A stretch of DNA of 64,000 nt from contig CM070634.1 in assembly GCA_036346255.1 (NCBI GenBank), forward strand, positions 88,017,448 to 88,081,447, read 5' to 3'. Below are positions 1 to 11,200 of the stretch, in pieces. Each line of letters starts with the position of its first letter. The first letter of the stretch is position 1. A program made the translations under genes and the position numbers. This DNA comes from Ampelocalamus luodianensis (taxonomy: Eukaryota; Streptophyta; Magnoliopsida; Poales; Poaceae). The notes beneath the pieces were generated by a model. That model worked only from the letters and a program-made list of their open reading frames with translations, did not search any database and was not told the origin of the DNA.

Positions 1-217
1 GCTTAATGACTTCTGTCTTGATTGTCGTTGTTCCTCTTTTTTTTCTTATTTTATCTGTCCATCGGCTTTACTCCTTATATAGCGCGTAAAGGGGTGATGG
101 TTGTTCCGTACCAAGAGGCGTCCCACTATTTGATAAAATACGCACATTCTATGACAGTTATTATCAGAGACTAACCCTCCCACGTCGTATTTCAGTTATA
201 TCAGAGACAGAGGCTTA

Positions 218-499
218 GGGCATGTACAATAGTACATACAGCTGCTGTCTATAACAGCTCTCCATGCCACCTGTAGAAAGCACTAAAGACAGCTCATACA
301 ATGGTTGTGGTGACACAGTCGGCTACAAGATTGTAGACAACACATAATCTTTTAATGATTTTCTTGTTTCTGGTGCTACAGTCGATTACAGGATTGTAGA
401 CAACATCTTTATCTCTCTTCATTCTCTTTCATCAACGTCAGCAAAAATTCTACGTGGTAGAGACTATAGATAGCTGACATAAACCCATTGTACATGCTC
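218..499. mobile_element. Tourist-like MITE (PIF/Harbinger type)
   Basis: 282 bp bounded by inverted repeats GGGCATGTACAATAG and, read from the other end, GAGCATGTACAATGG (13 of 15 match). TTA direct repeats flank it at 215-217 and 500-502, the target size and sequence of PIF/Harbinger elements. There is no coding capacity. It sits in the noncoding 3' part of the Tat element. Confidence 0.75.
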
Positions 500-640
500 T
501 TAATACGTGCCGTTATCCCAAATAATATCAACACATATTAACTACTGTGTGTATTAAACACGGTGCATAAGTGTCCCTAGTCGATTGGACCCACATGTCT
601 GTAGGCTCTGTTGACTATAGGATGGTCGTAGTTGACCTTA

Positions 641-780
641 TCGTAGTAAAGTTTACGACCATGAAGTGATCGTAGAAAATCTTACGACCACTAGGTAATC
701 GTAGAAAATCTTACGACCACTAGGTAATTGTAGAAGCACTTACAACCATGTAGAGTGATCGTAAAATAGTTTACGATCAT
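641..780. repeat. Tandem hairpin array, about 29-bp unit, five copies
   Basis: Units start at 641, 670, 699, 728 and 759. Each begins with an inverted repeat of the form TCGTA...TACGA around an 8-bp centre, followed by a spacer such as CCACTAGGTAA. In the fourth unit both arms have changed together, to TTGTA...TACAA, so the stem is preserved. The array is noncoding and lies between the MITE and the antisense gene of the Tat element. Confidence 0.8.
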
Positions 781-1324
781 TCGGATAAGCTTCTTCCTTA
801 TTAATGATAAGGAATATCCTTACGAATAACATGAAGATATTGCTATCTATAATAACAATTACAGATAAACAATTTAATTAATTGAAGACTATTAGATCAT
901 CATCATCTAGCCCCCTAACTTCAAGTGAAAGTAACTTACTTAGAAAGAAAATCGTAGAATAGTGGTCAGAAGCAGAGTCTTTTTGACTGGTATTTTATTC
1001 GACCAGAAATTGACTTGGTCAAAAATGTACTTTTACTTGAGTTGAAAAGACAGAACTACTTTTCCCGAATGGATAGTTAAACAATACAAATCGACTCGAC
1101 AGATTTGTCCATCGGAGCGGTTCCCGAAGGGACGGTAACTGTTGAGTTCCCACGATCTTTAACACAGACCCGCAATTATAAAAATCCACCAAAGGCGCAA
1201 CTTAGGATTTTTACTTTCCCCATTTGCTTCAACTGTTCTTGAACTCTCGTCCTCTCCGCCGCGAATCAAGTCTGCAATCCTTCCCTAAATTCTTCCAAAT
1301 CCAAATCAAACTTACTTAGAAGAA

Positions 1325-2043
1325 ATGACTAGGACTGTTTCCAAGTGGGCAAAATCCAAGATGGATATGGAGAAGAAGACTACTTTGATCGTGATAGAGA
1401 AGATTTCAAGGCGCTCTTTGGTGAAGTCGACTAATGCTGAGGGTTAGCATTGGCCCTCGAGTGAGAAAGACACCATTCCAGCATTCCAGGCGTAATGTGA
1501 ATGTGGTTTTTGACTGCCCGTTCACCATTTTCTGATGATCATACTCCAGTATTTTGGGGTAGAATAGGTGAACTTGGTTCCTAATTCCATCACAATGCTG
1601 AGTGTATTTGTTTACCTGTGCGAAGCCTATCTGGGAATTCTTCCAGATTTGGATCTCTTCCTATATTACTACGGGATGGGCAAGCATAGTGGAATCGTAG
1701 GTAGCTGCGGTCTGAAGCTCCACGATGGCAAGTCGAAAGAGTACATTCAGATATTCACCCGGTCATCGTGGCCAAGGTGAAAGAAGAGGTGGTTCTATTG
1801 GACCTTGTCTAAGGACGATAGCATTTTCTTCATGGGGAAGCCTGCAAAGAAGAGTTCATCTTAGGACTCGGCTCCAATCGACCTCGATCGGATCACCCCT
1901 ACATCCAAGTCATCAAGGATTTGAGAGTGGAGGGGCTGAATGGATGGCACGTGGTGAGAGACTTTATCATGCGCCATATTAGTCCTTTGAAGGATCGAGT
2001 ACATCCCATGTGGAAGTACTCGGGGACTACTGATCTGACCACA
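1325..2043 (+). pseudogene. 5' part of the antisense gene of the Tat element (Transposase_28-like)
   Basis: The frame starts at ATG 1325. Around 1568-1680 it encodes LVPNSITMLSVFVYLCEAYLGI, quoted here only in part as PNSITMLSVFVYLCEAYLG, which matches the conserved core of the plant 'putative gypsy-type transposon' domain (Pfam Transposase_28). Stops occur in frame around 1447. The gene is cut at 2043 by insertion of T1 and resumes at 14744. The function of this protein family is unknown despite the Pfam name. The family call comes from recognition of the motif, not a search. Confidence 0.65.
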
Positions 2044-2558
2044 TGTAAGGACCTCCCTCGGGTTGCACCAGGAGATCTCACAGGACCTCTTAGGGAGGTC
2101 CGACAGGACCACCCAAAGGTCCTACAAGTCCTCTGAGAAAACCCGCAGAGGGAGCTCCTCCAGGACCACCCAGGAGATCATCAAAGACCTCCCGGAGGTC
2201 CCAGACCCTGTGCACTAAACTAGTCACAAGGATCAACTGCTAGCTCGCACACAACCACAAAGGTGAAATCACAACTACAAGGTACAACAATCGAGAACAG
2301 CATTAACAGAAAATTCACATTAAGCAAGGGCCTTATGGCCAAAGTTGGTTACAGCAAGTGCCAGGCAGGGCTTACAAAAACCGACAAAAGACTAACAGCG
2401 GAAACAAGTAAAAACGGGGAGCCATCCGACATGCCACAGGCATGTCGAGTGGAGGACGTCCTCTAGGCCGCTGGGTCGTCAAAGAACTCCTCGAAGAGGT
2501 CTAAGATGCCAAAACCTGGATCATCTTCGGCCACTGCTTAAAAACAGCAGGGCAAAAT

Positions 2559-3872
2559 GAAGGGAAACGGGTAGGCTACACTAGTGCAAATTAAAAAAAA
2601 TTCTACCCGTAAACCAAGATCACTGCAGTTATAGATCACGGTCTTACCACTAGACGCGCAGATGCGGAAGTTGATGCAGCGCGTCGGGGCAGTGTAGTCG
2701 TACCAAGTTGATGCGATGCGTCGGCGAGTAGTCGTACTACTTCCTCGTCCTCATCGTGGCGCCCCACGTACAACTCCTTTCTTGCGGTTCGTCCCAACGC
2801 CACGGATCACGCGCCTTCAAAGGTATCCACACGTGCGGGAGGAGCGGCGCCGCGACGGACTACTAGATCGCGCGGCGACTAGGCGTGGGAGGGTGGCGGC
2901 GGGTTTGGGGATGTCACGAAAAACTCAACCCTCAACCGCGCGCCCGCCTCTTTGTATAGGCGTCCTTATAATGGGCTTCTACGAATAGAGGCCTATTAGG
3001 ACTCAATGCCCGTCTAATTCGAATCCAATCCAATTAGGCTTCACCTAAGTGTGTGACCCTATGGTTCACATATGTTTAGACATGGCGAGTACACATACTT
3101 GGTCAATAGTTGGTAGCGGCCTCTAGCAAGACGTGTCAACTCCTAAACATACGTAAAGATCATATCGGACGAACCATCACAACGTTATGTACATGCTAAT
3201 CCCTTTGCCTCACGATATTCGGTCGAGCTCCAAGTGACCACTCTTTCTCGATCCGTGATCCTAATCCCTTACTAGGTTAACTCTTAACCTTAAGTAGCAT
3301 GGTCATGCATTTCGGATCCGATCACCGAGTGGCCCGTAGATATCTCTCTCGGTAGAGAGGCAAATCCCATCTCGACCGACCATGCCTCGCAACATGCTTC
3401 ATGACAAACCCGAAAGCTACCTTTATAACTACCCGCACGGAGTAGCGTTTGATAGCCCCTAAGTAGGTCGATTCACATCTCAAGTACATACGACAATCTC
3501 AGGTCTAAGGACAAGGCGTACACATTGTGTAGAGAGAACCATAAGAATAATATAATTACTATGTCTCATGTTGGGTCGGTCCAACCCCATGTTCTAAACA
3601 TGTGTCCACATTATTGGTTTGACATCTCCATGTCTATGACCTGTGAAACATGGTCATCAACCGATACATGTGCTAATCCATCATTCACGTGTGTCCTCAC
3701 ATGAACTCCGACTAGGGACAACTTTAGAATAACCATACAAGTAAAGAGTTTCACAAACAAGTCACATACTTGTTAATCAACACAAAGGCAATATTCAAGG
3801 AACATTTATTAAATCATGGATACAATGAAATATCATCATCAATATGATTGCCTCTAGGGCATATCTCCAACA
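2559..3872 (-). mobile_element. Copia solo LTR
   Basis: 1314 bp running TGAAGGGAAACGGG to ATATCTCCAACA on the plus strand, that is TGTTGGAGATATGCCC... on the minus strand, the hallmark start of grass Angela/BARE/RIRE1-type Copia LTRs. It is flanked by a perfect CAAAA duplication (2554-2558 and 3873-3877). The sister LTR of T1 has the uninterrupted site with one CAAAA at about 11577. No internal Copia sequence is present, so this is a solo LTR, most likely left by LTR-LTR recombination. Confidence 0.9.
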
Positions 3873-4103
3873 CAAAAGTCATGAGTACATTGAATGTACT
3901 CAGCAAGTCGCAAGGAACAATTATGCATATAATATTCATGCTTTGGCTTGTCAATTGAGAGCTGCATGGTTAGTTTTGCGAAAAGCCACAGTCGAAAAAG
4001 ATATAACATAGATAGATTGAATGTGCAAGTTAGAAACAAATAAATACATAAGTATATTTGCTTAAAAGGAGGTCGTGAGCACCAACTCATTCCCAAAAAC
4101 AAC

Positions 4104-4241
4104 GTGTGGGAGGTCCTGGCCGCACCAACGTCCAAGACCACCCCCACGACCTCCCTGGAGTACCAACTCCAGGGCTCCCAAAACCATGTGTGGGAGGTCT
4201 TGGCCGCACCAACGTCCAAGACCACCCCCACGACCTCCCAT
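4104..4241. repeat. 84-bp tandem duplication inside the T1 LTR
   Basis: A unit starting GTGTGGGAGGTC at 4104 recurs at 4188 with only a few changes, including the stretch CCGCACCAACGTCCAAGACC. The same duplication is present in the sister LTR (about 11809-11942), so it predates insertion of this T1 copy. It creates open frames with PTSKTTPTTS-like repeats, which I do not treat as genes. Confidence 0.8.
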
Positions 4242-7009
4242 GAGCCAGTCACGACTTCTGTGGAGCCGACCAAGGTCTCTTCGAGAAATAGCCGCAACCT
4301 CTCATGGGTTTCATTTTAAAAGAACAAAGTCGACCCCTTGCACTAAATCACGAGGCAATATCTATGACCAAGGACTTGGCTATTCGAATAGATTTTTACA
4401 CTCTACAGAGGTGTACAACTTTACCCACAATCCACGACCTCTCTAGCGGGGCGGGTTCCCATCGAAACCCTTGCTCATTTCCAAAGATGAGCAGTCTAGA
4501 GAATGCAACAAGGCCGTTACAAAGCTTGGAATTGGCTCAGAGCTGCCCGCTAAGGTTTCGCTTCTAACGGGCATCGCACCACGTCAGATTCGTGCCCCCT
4601 CTTGCGCCATGCGAATCACACGCTCAACCACAACAGAACCAAGCCAGCTCTTTGCTAATTATTTGGCTCGGACCACCCCCATAAAGTGGTCTTGTGGTTG
4701 CACGAAAATACCCAGATCATTGAACACAAAGTTAAGTCCTTAAGTGCTGCTTAAGCGAGACTATCCACAACTCAAATGTGACTCTAGGGCACTACCCTAG
4801 AGCACCCACTACTCACTTCCCACCTTCTCGCCCGAGCATAAAATAGTTTTGGGTTCAACCCATACCAAAGATCACAAAGTCTAGGCACACAAGTTTTAAC
4901 AAAAGCAGCATCCCACCACAAGCAACACAACATGTGGCATCCCACCACAGCTGCCCATCAGTGGCATTACACCACAAGTTTTATAGTTCATTAGTCAAGA
5001 TTATTAAAGAAATAAAAACAAGGTTCTCCCAAAAACCCACGGTTCTAAGCAAAGCATCACTACGGTCCCAAGTTGGCCAAACCAAAGAAAGCCAACAAAA
5101 CCTGCCCCACTAAGGTGTTCAAGGGAAATCATGTTGACATGATAACTACAAATATCCAAGGAGGTATAGTGTCAAGTATGATAAGCTACTGCCCAAAACC
5201 TTAACTAAAAGTAGCCATGCATGTCAAGGTAAAATAACAAAGCTTTGAAAAGCTAGGATTCAACATGATCAAAGGCCTGCGACTTGCCTTCGGTGAGGAA
5301 TCGGGAGGCTTCGGTAGAAACTGTCGGGTCCAAGAATTCTTCTTCAAACTCGGAACCTACACGTTTGCCAAGAACCCAATTAACAAAACAAGTTCAAGCA
5401 AAAGAACTTGAAAGACCAAGAGGACTTAAGCAAAACCAACAAAAACCAGAAACACAGGAGATCCTGGCCGGAGAAGGGAGGTCCAACTCAAAGAAGAACT
5501 CTAGGAACAAGCTCGGAGAGATTCTTGGCGAGAGCAAGGAAGTTAGAAAATGAGACCATAGGTAGAGAAGGAGAGCTCTCCCAGCTACAAATAGCTGGAG
5601 CTGGCGAGGGGCTCTAAGGGCCTCAGGGCAATGTGTCAAGGGTAGGTACAAAATAGGACAAGGATAAGACAAGGCATGCCATCAAAATGAGGGGATAAGG
5701 TACCTCAGATGTGACCACATTTAATATGTTGTAGTAACATTAAATGTTCGGAGACTTTCTGCTGCAAGGCATGTAGAAAGGGAAAAGAGGACAGGGCTGG
5801 CTCAAACAAAGAGGTTGGGCAAAACAACACGAAAAGTCCAACTACAGGGGTTCCTAAGGAGGAGGAGGTCTTGTAGAGGAGGACCACACAAAGCAAAAGA
5901 GGCCCTGTTCCACCAGGGTGGTCTTTGCAAAAAGATCAGAGGTCATGACCACATAGGGTGCTCTTTACAAAACACCAGAGGTCATGACCACATAGGATGA
6001 TCATGACAAAAGATGGTGGTCTTTGCAAAAAGACTAGAGGTCATGATCACATAGGGTGTCGTGACAAAAGAGGGTGGTCTCTGCAAAAAGACCACGGGGA
6101 GGTCCTAAGGAAAAGAGGAACTACGAAGGATAAGAGGGGAGGGGTGCAGCGAACCAGAGCCACACAATCTTGATCAGGTGGTTCTCGGAGATAGGAATAT
6201 TCGGACCACGCGAACGCGTACTTACATCAGAGCCGCCCAAACTCAATCGGACGAACCACAATGCAAGGGAACGTTGGACCACCCGAACGTCTCCTTAGGA
6301 TCGCACCATCCAACCAAAATCTAACGGTCCTGAGAAGGGGAAGGCGCACTGAGTCTGGACTCAAGAGATGTCCAGACAAGGAGAAGTTTCAACAGGCAAG
6401 ATACAAAAGGGGAAAGGATCCAACGGAGAAGATCCAAGGAAAAAGGTCCAAAAAAAGGGGGGCCCTAACTTCTAGGATGGATCCAAAGGAGATCCCAACG
6501 GTTAAGATCTAACAAAGGGGGTCCTTGAAAGGGAAAACTCAACTCAAAAAGGAGTTTCGGGAATCAAGGGATTTGAAACACAGACCCGAGCTCAGAATAT
6601 CTCGAGGGTGTATGCGACCTAAAGGGAGGTCACACCAACAAGGAAAAGTTCCAAAAGCAAAGGAGGTCCAAAACTAAAGAAGAGGTCTAGTCCACAGGAA
6701 GGAGGTCTTGAGCTTAGGAGATGTCCTAACCCAGGGGAAGGTCTGGACCAGGAGGAGGTCCGAAAAGAAGTGACTAGGCCAAAGTGGCACAAAGCAAACA
6801 AAACAAAGACACTAAAGACCAAAGAACACCAAAGAACTCTCGATGAAAAGCATGAACTGACAGAACTTAGTTAAGGTTAAGTTAGTTCTAGTTAAACTTC
6901 CAAAAAAATTTCAAAGTTCCAGGTTAAGCTTGAGCAAAGCGGTAAATCGAATGGTTCCTTTTTAGGTTTTGAAATCCGGCAAGAACTCTAAGACAAACGG
7001 GACGTTACA

Positions 7010-7048
7010 AACCTTCACCCCTTAAAGAGAATCTCGACCCCGAGATTC
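7010..7048 (-). other. T1 polypurine tract and adjacent 20-bp palindrome
   Basis: On the minus strand AAGGGGTGAAGG lies directly before the 3' LTR start at 7009, the position and composition of a plus-strand primer. Just before it is GAATCTCGGGGTCGAGATTC (7029-7048), an inverted repeat with 8-bp arms. The same arrangement occurs in T2 at 44993-45027. Confidence 0.8.
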
Positions 7049-7518
7049 GGGACATCTTCCAAAGATACAACTTGAGCACTGCAGACTAGAGCTTCATCAA
7101 ATCTCTTTGAGGAGGCCTCAAATTTCAGTGGGACTCCACTGGGACTGATAAAAGAGATACTTCTACCACTACAATCCAACACTGCATGGTGGTCTGCAAG
7201 CCAGTCCATACCCAAAATTACATCTAGAGATTCGTTGTCTAAGAGGATGAGATCAACTAGGAACTCTACTCCCTCTATAACCAACTTAACTTGTGGACAA
7301 CCCTAGTTCGTACTTAAATTCGAACCGGGGGATTGGACCAACAAGGTTACTTCAAGAGGTGCAACTTCAAAACGATGCTTGGCAGCAAAACTTTGAGAGA
7401 TAAACGAATGAAAAGCTCCATAATTAAACAAAACGGTAGTTGGCACTGAATTTACTAGGAACGTACCTAGTACCACATCTGGGGAGGTCTGAGCTTCCTC
7501 CACTGAAATATGATTCAC
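7049..7518 (-). pseudogene. T1 retroviral-type aspartic protease remnant
   Basis: Reading on the minus strand, 7518-7303 encodes VEEAQTSPDVVLGTFLVNS and then LFNYGAFHSFIS; 7284-7049 encodes DVILGMDWLADHHAVLDC and ISFISPSGVPL. These match the Ty3 protease (RVP_2) and the linker to RT. The catalytic Asp of the expected LFDSGASHSFIS is Asn here (codon 7423-7425) and the next residue is Tyr, so the enzyme would be dead. A frame break separates the two parts. Directly after the SLEDVP stretch the sequence jumps to the pre-polypurine region, so RT, RNase H and integrase were deleted at about 7049. Confidence 0.8.
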
Positions 7519-7599
7519 ACGACCTCTTTCATAAGATTGGGAGGTCCTGGGCTGAGGAGGTCCTGCAACTTGTTGGGAGGTGCGAGCTGGGGGAGGTCC

Positions 7600-8085
7600 T
7601 CACAACTTATTCTGCTTTCTGTGGGCACTGGCTAGCAAAGTGCCCCACTTGATGACACTTAAAACAAGTAACCCCTGGTGTGGTGCTGACATTGCTTCGG
7701 GGTTGTTGGGAATTGGTGTTGGAAACAATGCGACGCTGACCTTGAGCAGCACGACGCGAAAGGTCTTGGCAGGGGCTCGTGAAGTGCTTGGAGGTACTTG
7801 GCGCCGGTGCTGGTATGGCACAAAGGTTCTGGCGCGCTGAGGAGGTCCTTGTTGAGCACTGGAGGGCGGCAACTTCCTTTTGTACTTTGAGAGCTCTTTG
7901 CGGGATTCTTCAACAAGCAAGGCATTGTTTACCATGTGTTGAAAATCAATGTAATCATTGCCAACAACTTGAACTTTCAAGCTAGAGTGGAGACCTCGCT
8001 TGAAGCGTTTCTATTGGGCATCATCGGTGGCAACATCTTCCTTGGTATAACGGGACAATTGTGCGAATTTAGTGAGGGCCGTTCT
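7600..8085 (-). pseudogene. T1 gag C-terminal half with CCHC zinc knuckle
   Basis: On the minus strand from 8085 it encodes FAQLSRYTKED, then SLKVQVVGNDYIDFQHMVNN and ESRKELSKYKR, typical of the end of the Retrotrans_gag domain. It ends in a complete zinc knuckle, CFKCHQVGHFASQC (CX2CX4HX4C, about 7613-7654). The knuckle is in another frame than the upstream part and a stop follows, so the gene is broken. The gag core that should precede FAQLSRY is missing at the junction with the LTR at 8086-10301. Confidence 0.8.
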
Positions 8086-10301
8086 TGTAAAGTGGTACCT
8101 AAAAACACAACAACAGCAAGAGTGAGCCCAAAGACTCAGCAAGTGCAATAAATGGCAATAATAACATAAACAACTGTAATCATCAACATCCATCTACAAT
8201 CTCTATTATAAACATGTCATATGCTCATGCTATGCAAGAAGCTCAAGTGCACTTTTTCTTTCTCTTTATCTTTTGCATTTTACCGGTAATGCAAAGTATG
8301 CAACCGTCGCTGCATACCCATGCCTGTGCTCACAAGCACAGGGACCAATTGCCCGATGCTCCGCAAGTAAAGGGGACCTCAAGCCCACACTCCACAAGTG
8401 TGGGGACCATAAGCCCATCGTTTTCATGATGGGGACCTCTTTTCAATGCCCACATTCCACGAATGTGGGGACCTCAAGCCCGTCATCCACATGACGGGGA
8501 CCTCGAATATGCATAGTCATATGATAGCATGATGCACATGAACAAAACTTTAAACCATCATAAATTTGTATTCACAACGTCATACATGAATAAACTTATC
8601 CATACTTCTAGCATTCATCATCGTTGACATTCATAGCATTCTAGCATCCATGAATAGCGCATATATTCATAATACTAGCAAACATGAACAATCACTCATG
8701 AATAACAATTAATCATAGACTTCATAACTTTCAAACATCCATGAATAACACGTAACTCATATCACTAGAAACCATGAACATTACCAATCATACCACCATA
8801 ACAATCATGACAACACAAATTCTATAAGTATTTAACAAAGAATGTCATTCAATAATTCCAATTATATCCATCATTATACTTGCCTTAACCGCCAGAGAAC
8901 GAGGGATGTGCAGAAGGTACTGCCCCCGGGATCAATCCATCACCTGAATATATTTATAAGGCGCACTAAGACATTCATACTGGACCAAAAGCATAAATAA
9001 TAGCATAACCGAACTCGCTATACTCTCAAGCGCATTTCCCAATTCCAACTCCTATAGATCGATATGTCCCCTCTGTGGACAGCCAACTTCTAAAATTCGT
9101 ATCTTTTAGCACAGGAGTCCAACTGAGGTGTTCTTAGACTTCATTGAAAGGTTATCAATTTCTCTAACTAAACCTAGTTGGTGGACATCTCAAATTCTGT
9201 ATGTAAATGACTCTAATAGATCAATGAACAACATCTGTCCAGATCTGTCTAACACGTCTGGACAGCAGCACGGTAACGGACATAACTTTTGATTGGCTGA
9301 ACCAAAATTAGTGTTCTTTAACAATCTGAAAAGCTAAGAACAAAACCTACCAAAGTCTAGTTGGGCAAAATTTCAGATTTTGCCTCTAACAAAATTTGGC
9401 CCAAGGCTCAAATCTGTTGGCGAATTAATGACAGAAATATTGGCTGAAATAAAATATCCATAACTTTTGTTCTACAACTCCAAATTGGACGTTCTTTATC
9501 AATCTCGAAAGCTTATAAAATTCTCTACAATAACCTAGTTGGCATGACATTCATATTTTGCCTTTAAAAAAAAGTGGCACACGGGTCAAAACTAATGATA
9601 GAAACTTACATACAATCTGGACAGCCACATTGAAATGTACATAACTTTGGAACCGTAACTCGGAATTAAGTGATATTTACGCCCACTGAAAGCTAAGAAC
9701 GAACCCCACATAACTCTAGGAGATGGGATCCTCTGATTCGGCTTTTAAGATCACGAAAACAGCCGCGCAAACTACTGGACAAAACGCGATCTATTAAACC
9801 GACGAAAATCGATCTACCAAACGACATCAACCGCAGCTACCACGCATCAACCAATGAAGAACACACGACGTTACCCTTGTAGAATCGCAGAAATATGAAG
9901 AAATCTCCCCGCGAAGACAATCTCCTCTTCTTTCTTCACTTGATCGGCAGCAGAGAGCACCGACGGCGAGGAAGGGAGGCACCAACGGAGGGGGCTGCTT
10001 GGGGAGGAGGGTGATGCATCAGTAGCATCGCGACATCGTAGCACGGCGGCGGCTCTGTAGCACGGGTTGGTCTCAGAGCGCTTTAGGGTTTTCCCTCCTT
10101 TTGGGCCTTGGTGCTATGGGCCAAAAGCCCATAGCCCAGGTTTTGAAGAAATTTCAGAAAAAACCCTTTAACTATTTTTGTTTTCTCTCTAACATGTTTC
10201 GGAGTAATACACCCCCCTCTAAACTTCTGTTAAATCTATTTCCTAATTGGTTCTTCTCCCTAAATTATTTCTTCTCACTTAAATAAATTTGGGGTATTAC
10301 A
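8086..10301 (-). mobile_element. Ty3/gypsy LTR inside T1 gag
   Basis: About 2.2 kb bounded by TGTAAAG on the plus strand and GGGGTATTACA at 10301; on the minus strand it starts TGTAATACCCCAAATTT, a common grass gypsy LTR start. It contains a hairpin array (8323-8499). The flanks GTTCT and GCTTT match at only three of five bases, and about 120 residues of gag are missing across the site, so this is not a clean insertion. The left border is the less certain one. Confidence 0.65.
8323..8499. repeat. Tandem hairpin array with GGGGACC linkers, about 30-bp unit, six copies
   Basis: Units end in GGGGACC or GGGACC and most are perfect or near-perfect hairpins: CCTGTGCT/AGCACAGG (8323-8342), CCCACACT/AGTGTGGG (8384-8404), CCCATC/GATGGG (8414-8433), CCCACATTC/GAATGTGGG (8449-8469) and CCCGTCAT/ATGACGGG (8479-8498). 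One unit (about 8352-8377) is decayed. Stem sequences differ between units while pairing is kept. The array lies in the 3' half of the LTR, in minus-strand orientation. Confidence 0.85.
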
Positions 10302-10530
10302 GCTTTGACTCATCATGGCTAGGAGAGCAGTGGTGGTCTTGCTCTGCTGGGCCATCATTTGGTTCAAGTTTTGCATCATTGAACTCATCATTTGTGCTTG
10401 AGCTGTCATAAACTGCCCCAGACCTTATTCTAACACTGGTGCTGGAGAAGGTGGTGGTGGAGGCAACTGTTCTCTGGCTCCTCTTGACTAGCTGATTGCC
10501 GGGTTTGAACCATCTGCACAGAACTCCTAG
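10302..10530 (-). pseudogene. T1 gag N-terminal fragment
   Basis: One minus-strand frame encodes REQLPPPPPSPAPVLEQGL, then QFMTAQAQMMSSMMQNLNQ and AMMSQS, the low-complexity start of plant Tekay-type gag. The frame stops abruptly at the LTR border at 10301. The stretch 10531-11007 between this and the primer site is untranslated leader with no recognised gene. Confidence 0.6.
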
Positions 10531-11007
10531 GTTTAAAAGGCGATAAAGAAAGCACAACAAATAAGAGGGAAAAGCATAAAGGTGAGTTAGAGTAGGGAAG
10601 AAGGATTAGATCAACCTATTAGGGGTAAAACGGTTAAACCTAAAAAGCAAAAGCCAGAAGGCTAGAATGAGGAAATAAAGCACGGACAAGAGGTCCTAAA
10701 GACCTCCACTAAGCGGTACGAAAACTAAAAGGACCACTACCACTTAAACCTCAGAGAAACGGCTTTAAAGAGATCCCAGGGGTAAGAAGGTCAAGTTAAA
10801 CTTTAGAAACAAGGTTCCATAAAAAAAGGAGAAGAGGAAAAGAAATAGAATAAGGCAAGAAAAGAATTGAGCAAGGTAAGGTCAGAATAGATCTAGACAA
10901 GGAAAGAACAACTAAACAAGTTACAAGGTTGGTTTAACTTAGAAAATAACTTTTGAGGCTTAACTACAATGACCTTTCTATCTAGGACCACGTCCTACAA
11001 TCGACCT

Positions 11008-11021
11008 GAGTTCTGATACCA
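11008..11021 (-). other. T1 primer binding site (initiator Met tRNA type)
   Basis: TGGTATCAGAACTC on the minus strand, four bases inside the 5' LTR end at 11026. The first ten bases equal the canonical complement of the plant initiator Met tRNA 3' end. Confidence 0.85.
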
Positions 11022-11086
11022 CCTCTGTAAGGACCTCCCTCGGGTTGCACCAGGAGATCTCCCAAGACCTCTTAGGGAGGTCCGAC

Positions 11087-11200
11087 AGGACCACTTGGAG
11101 GTCCTCTGAGAACACCCGCAGAGGGAGGTCCTCCAGGACCACTTGGAGGTCCTCTGAGAACACCCGCAGAGGGAGGTCCTCCAGGACCACCCAGGAGATC
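11087..11200. repeat. 48-bp tandem duplication in the T1 5' LTR
   Basis: The unit starting AGGACCACTTGGAGGTCCTC at 11087 is repeated at 11135, with a partial third at 11183. The 3' LTR (about 2104-2180) has it once. The duplication therefore arose in one LTR after insertion, or was lost from the other. Confidence 0.8.

Larger units (their letters stand above)
2044..7009 (-). repeat. T1 3' LTR (interrupted by a Copia solo LTR)
   Basis: It begins TGTAAGGACCTCC on the plus strand and ends GACGTTACA. Without the 2559-3872 insertion and its extra target copy it is about 3.65 kb and aligns with 11026-14743 throughout. It carries the stacked-palindrome block at about 4363-4430 shared with the T2 LTRs. 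The many short open frames inside are not conserved between the two LTR copies and are not genes. Confidence 0.85.

Noticed and set aside
641..780. CRISPR-like regular repeats
   Set aside because: Repeats are contiguous hairpin units without unique spacers, in plant transposon DNA.
4075..4446. 123-aa open frame with repeated Ser/Thr/Pro-rich motifs
   Set aside because: Produced by an 84-bp tandem duplication in the T1 LTR; the sister LTR frame differs in start and length.
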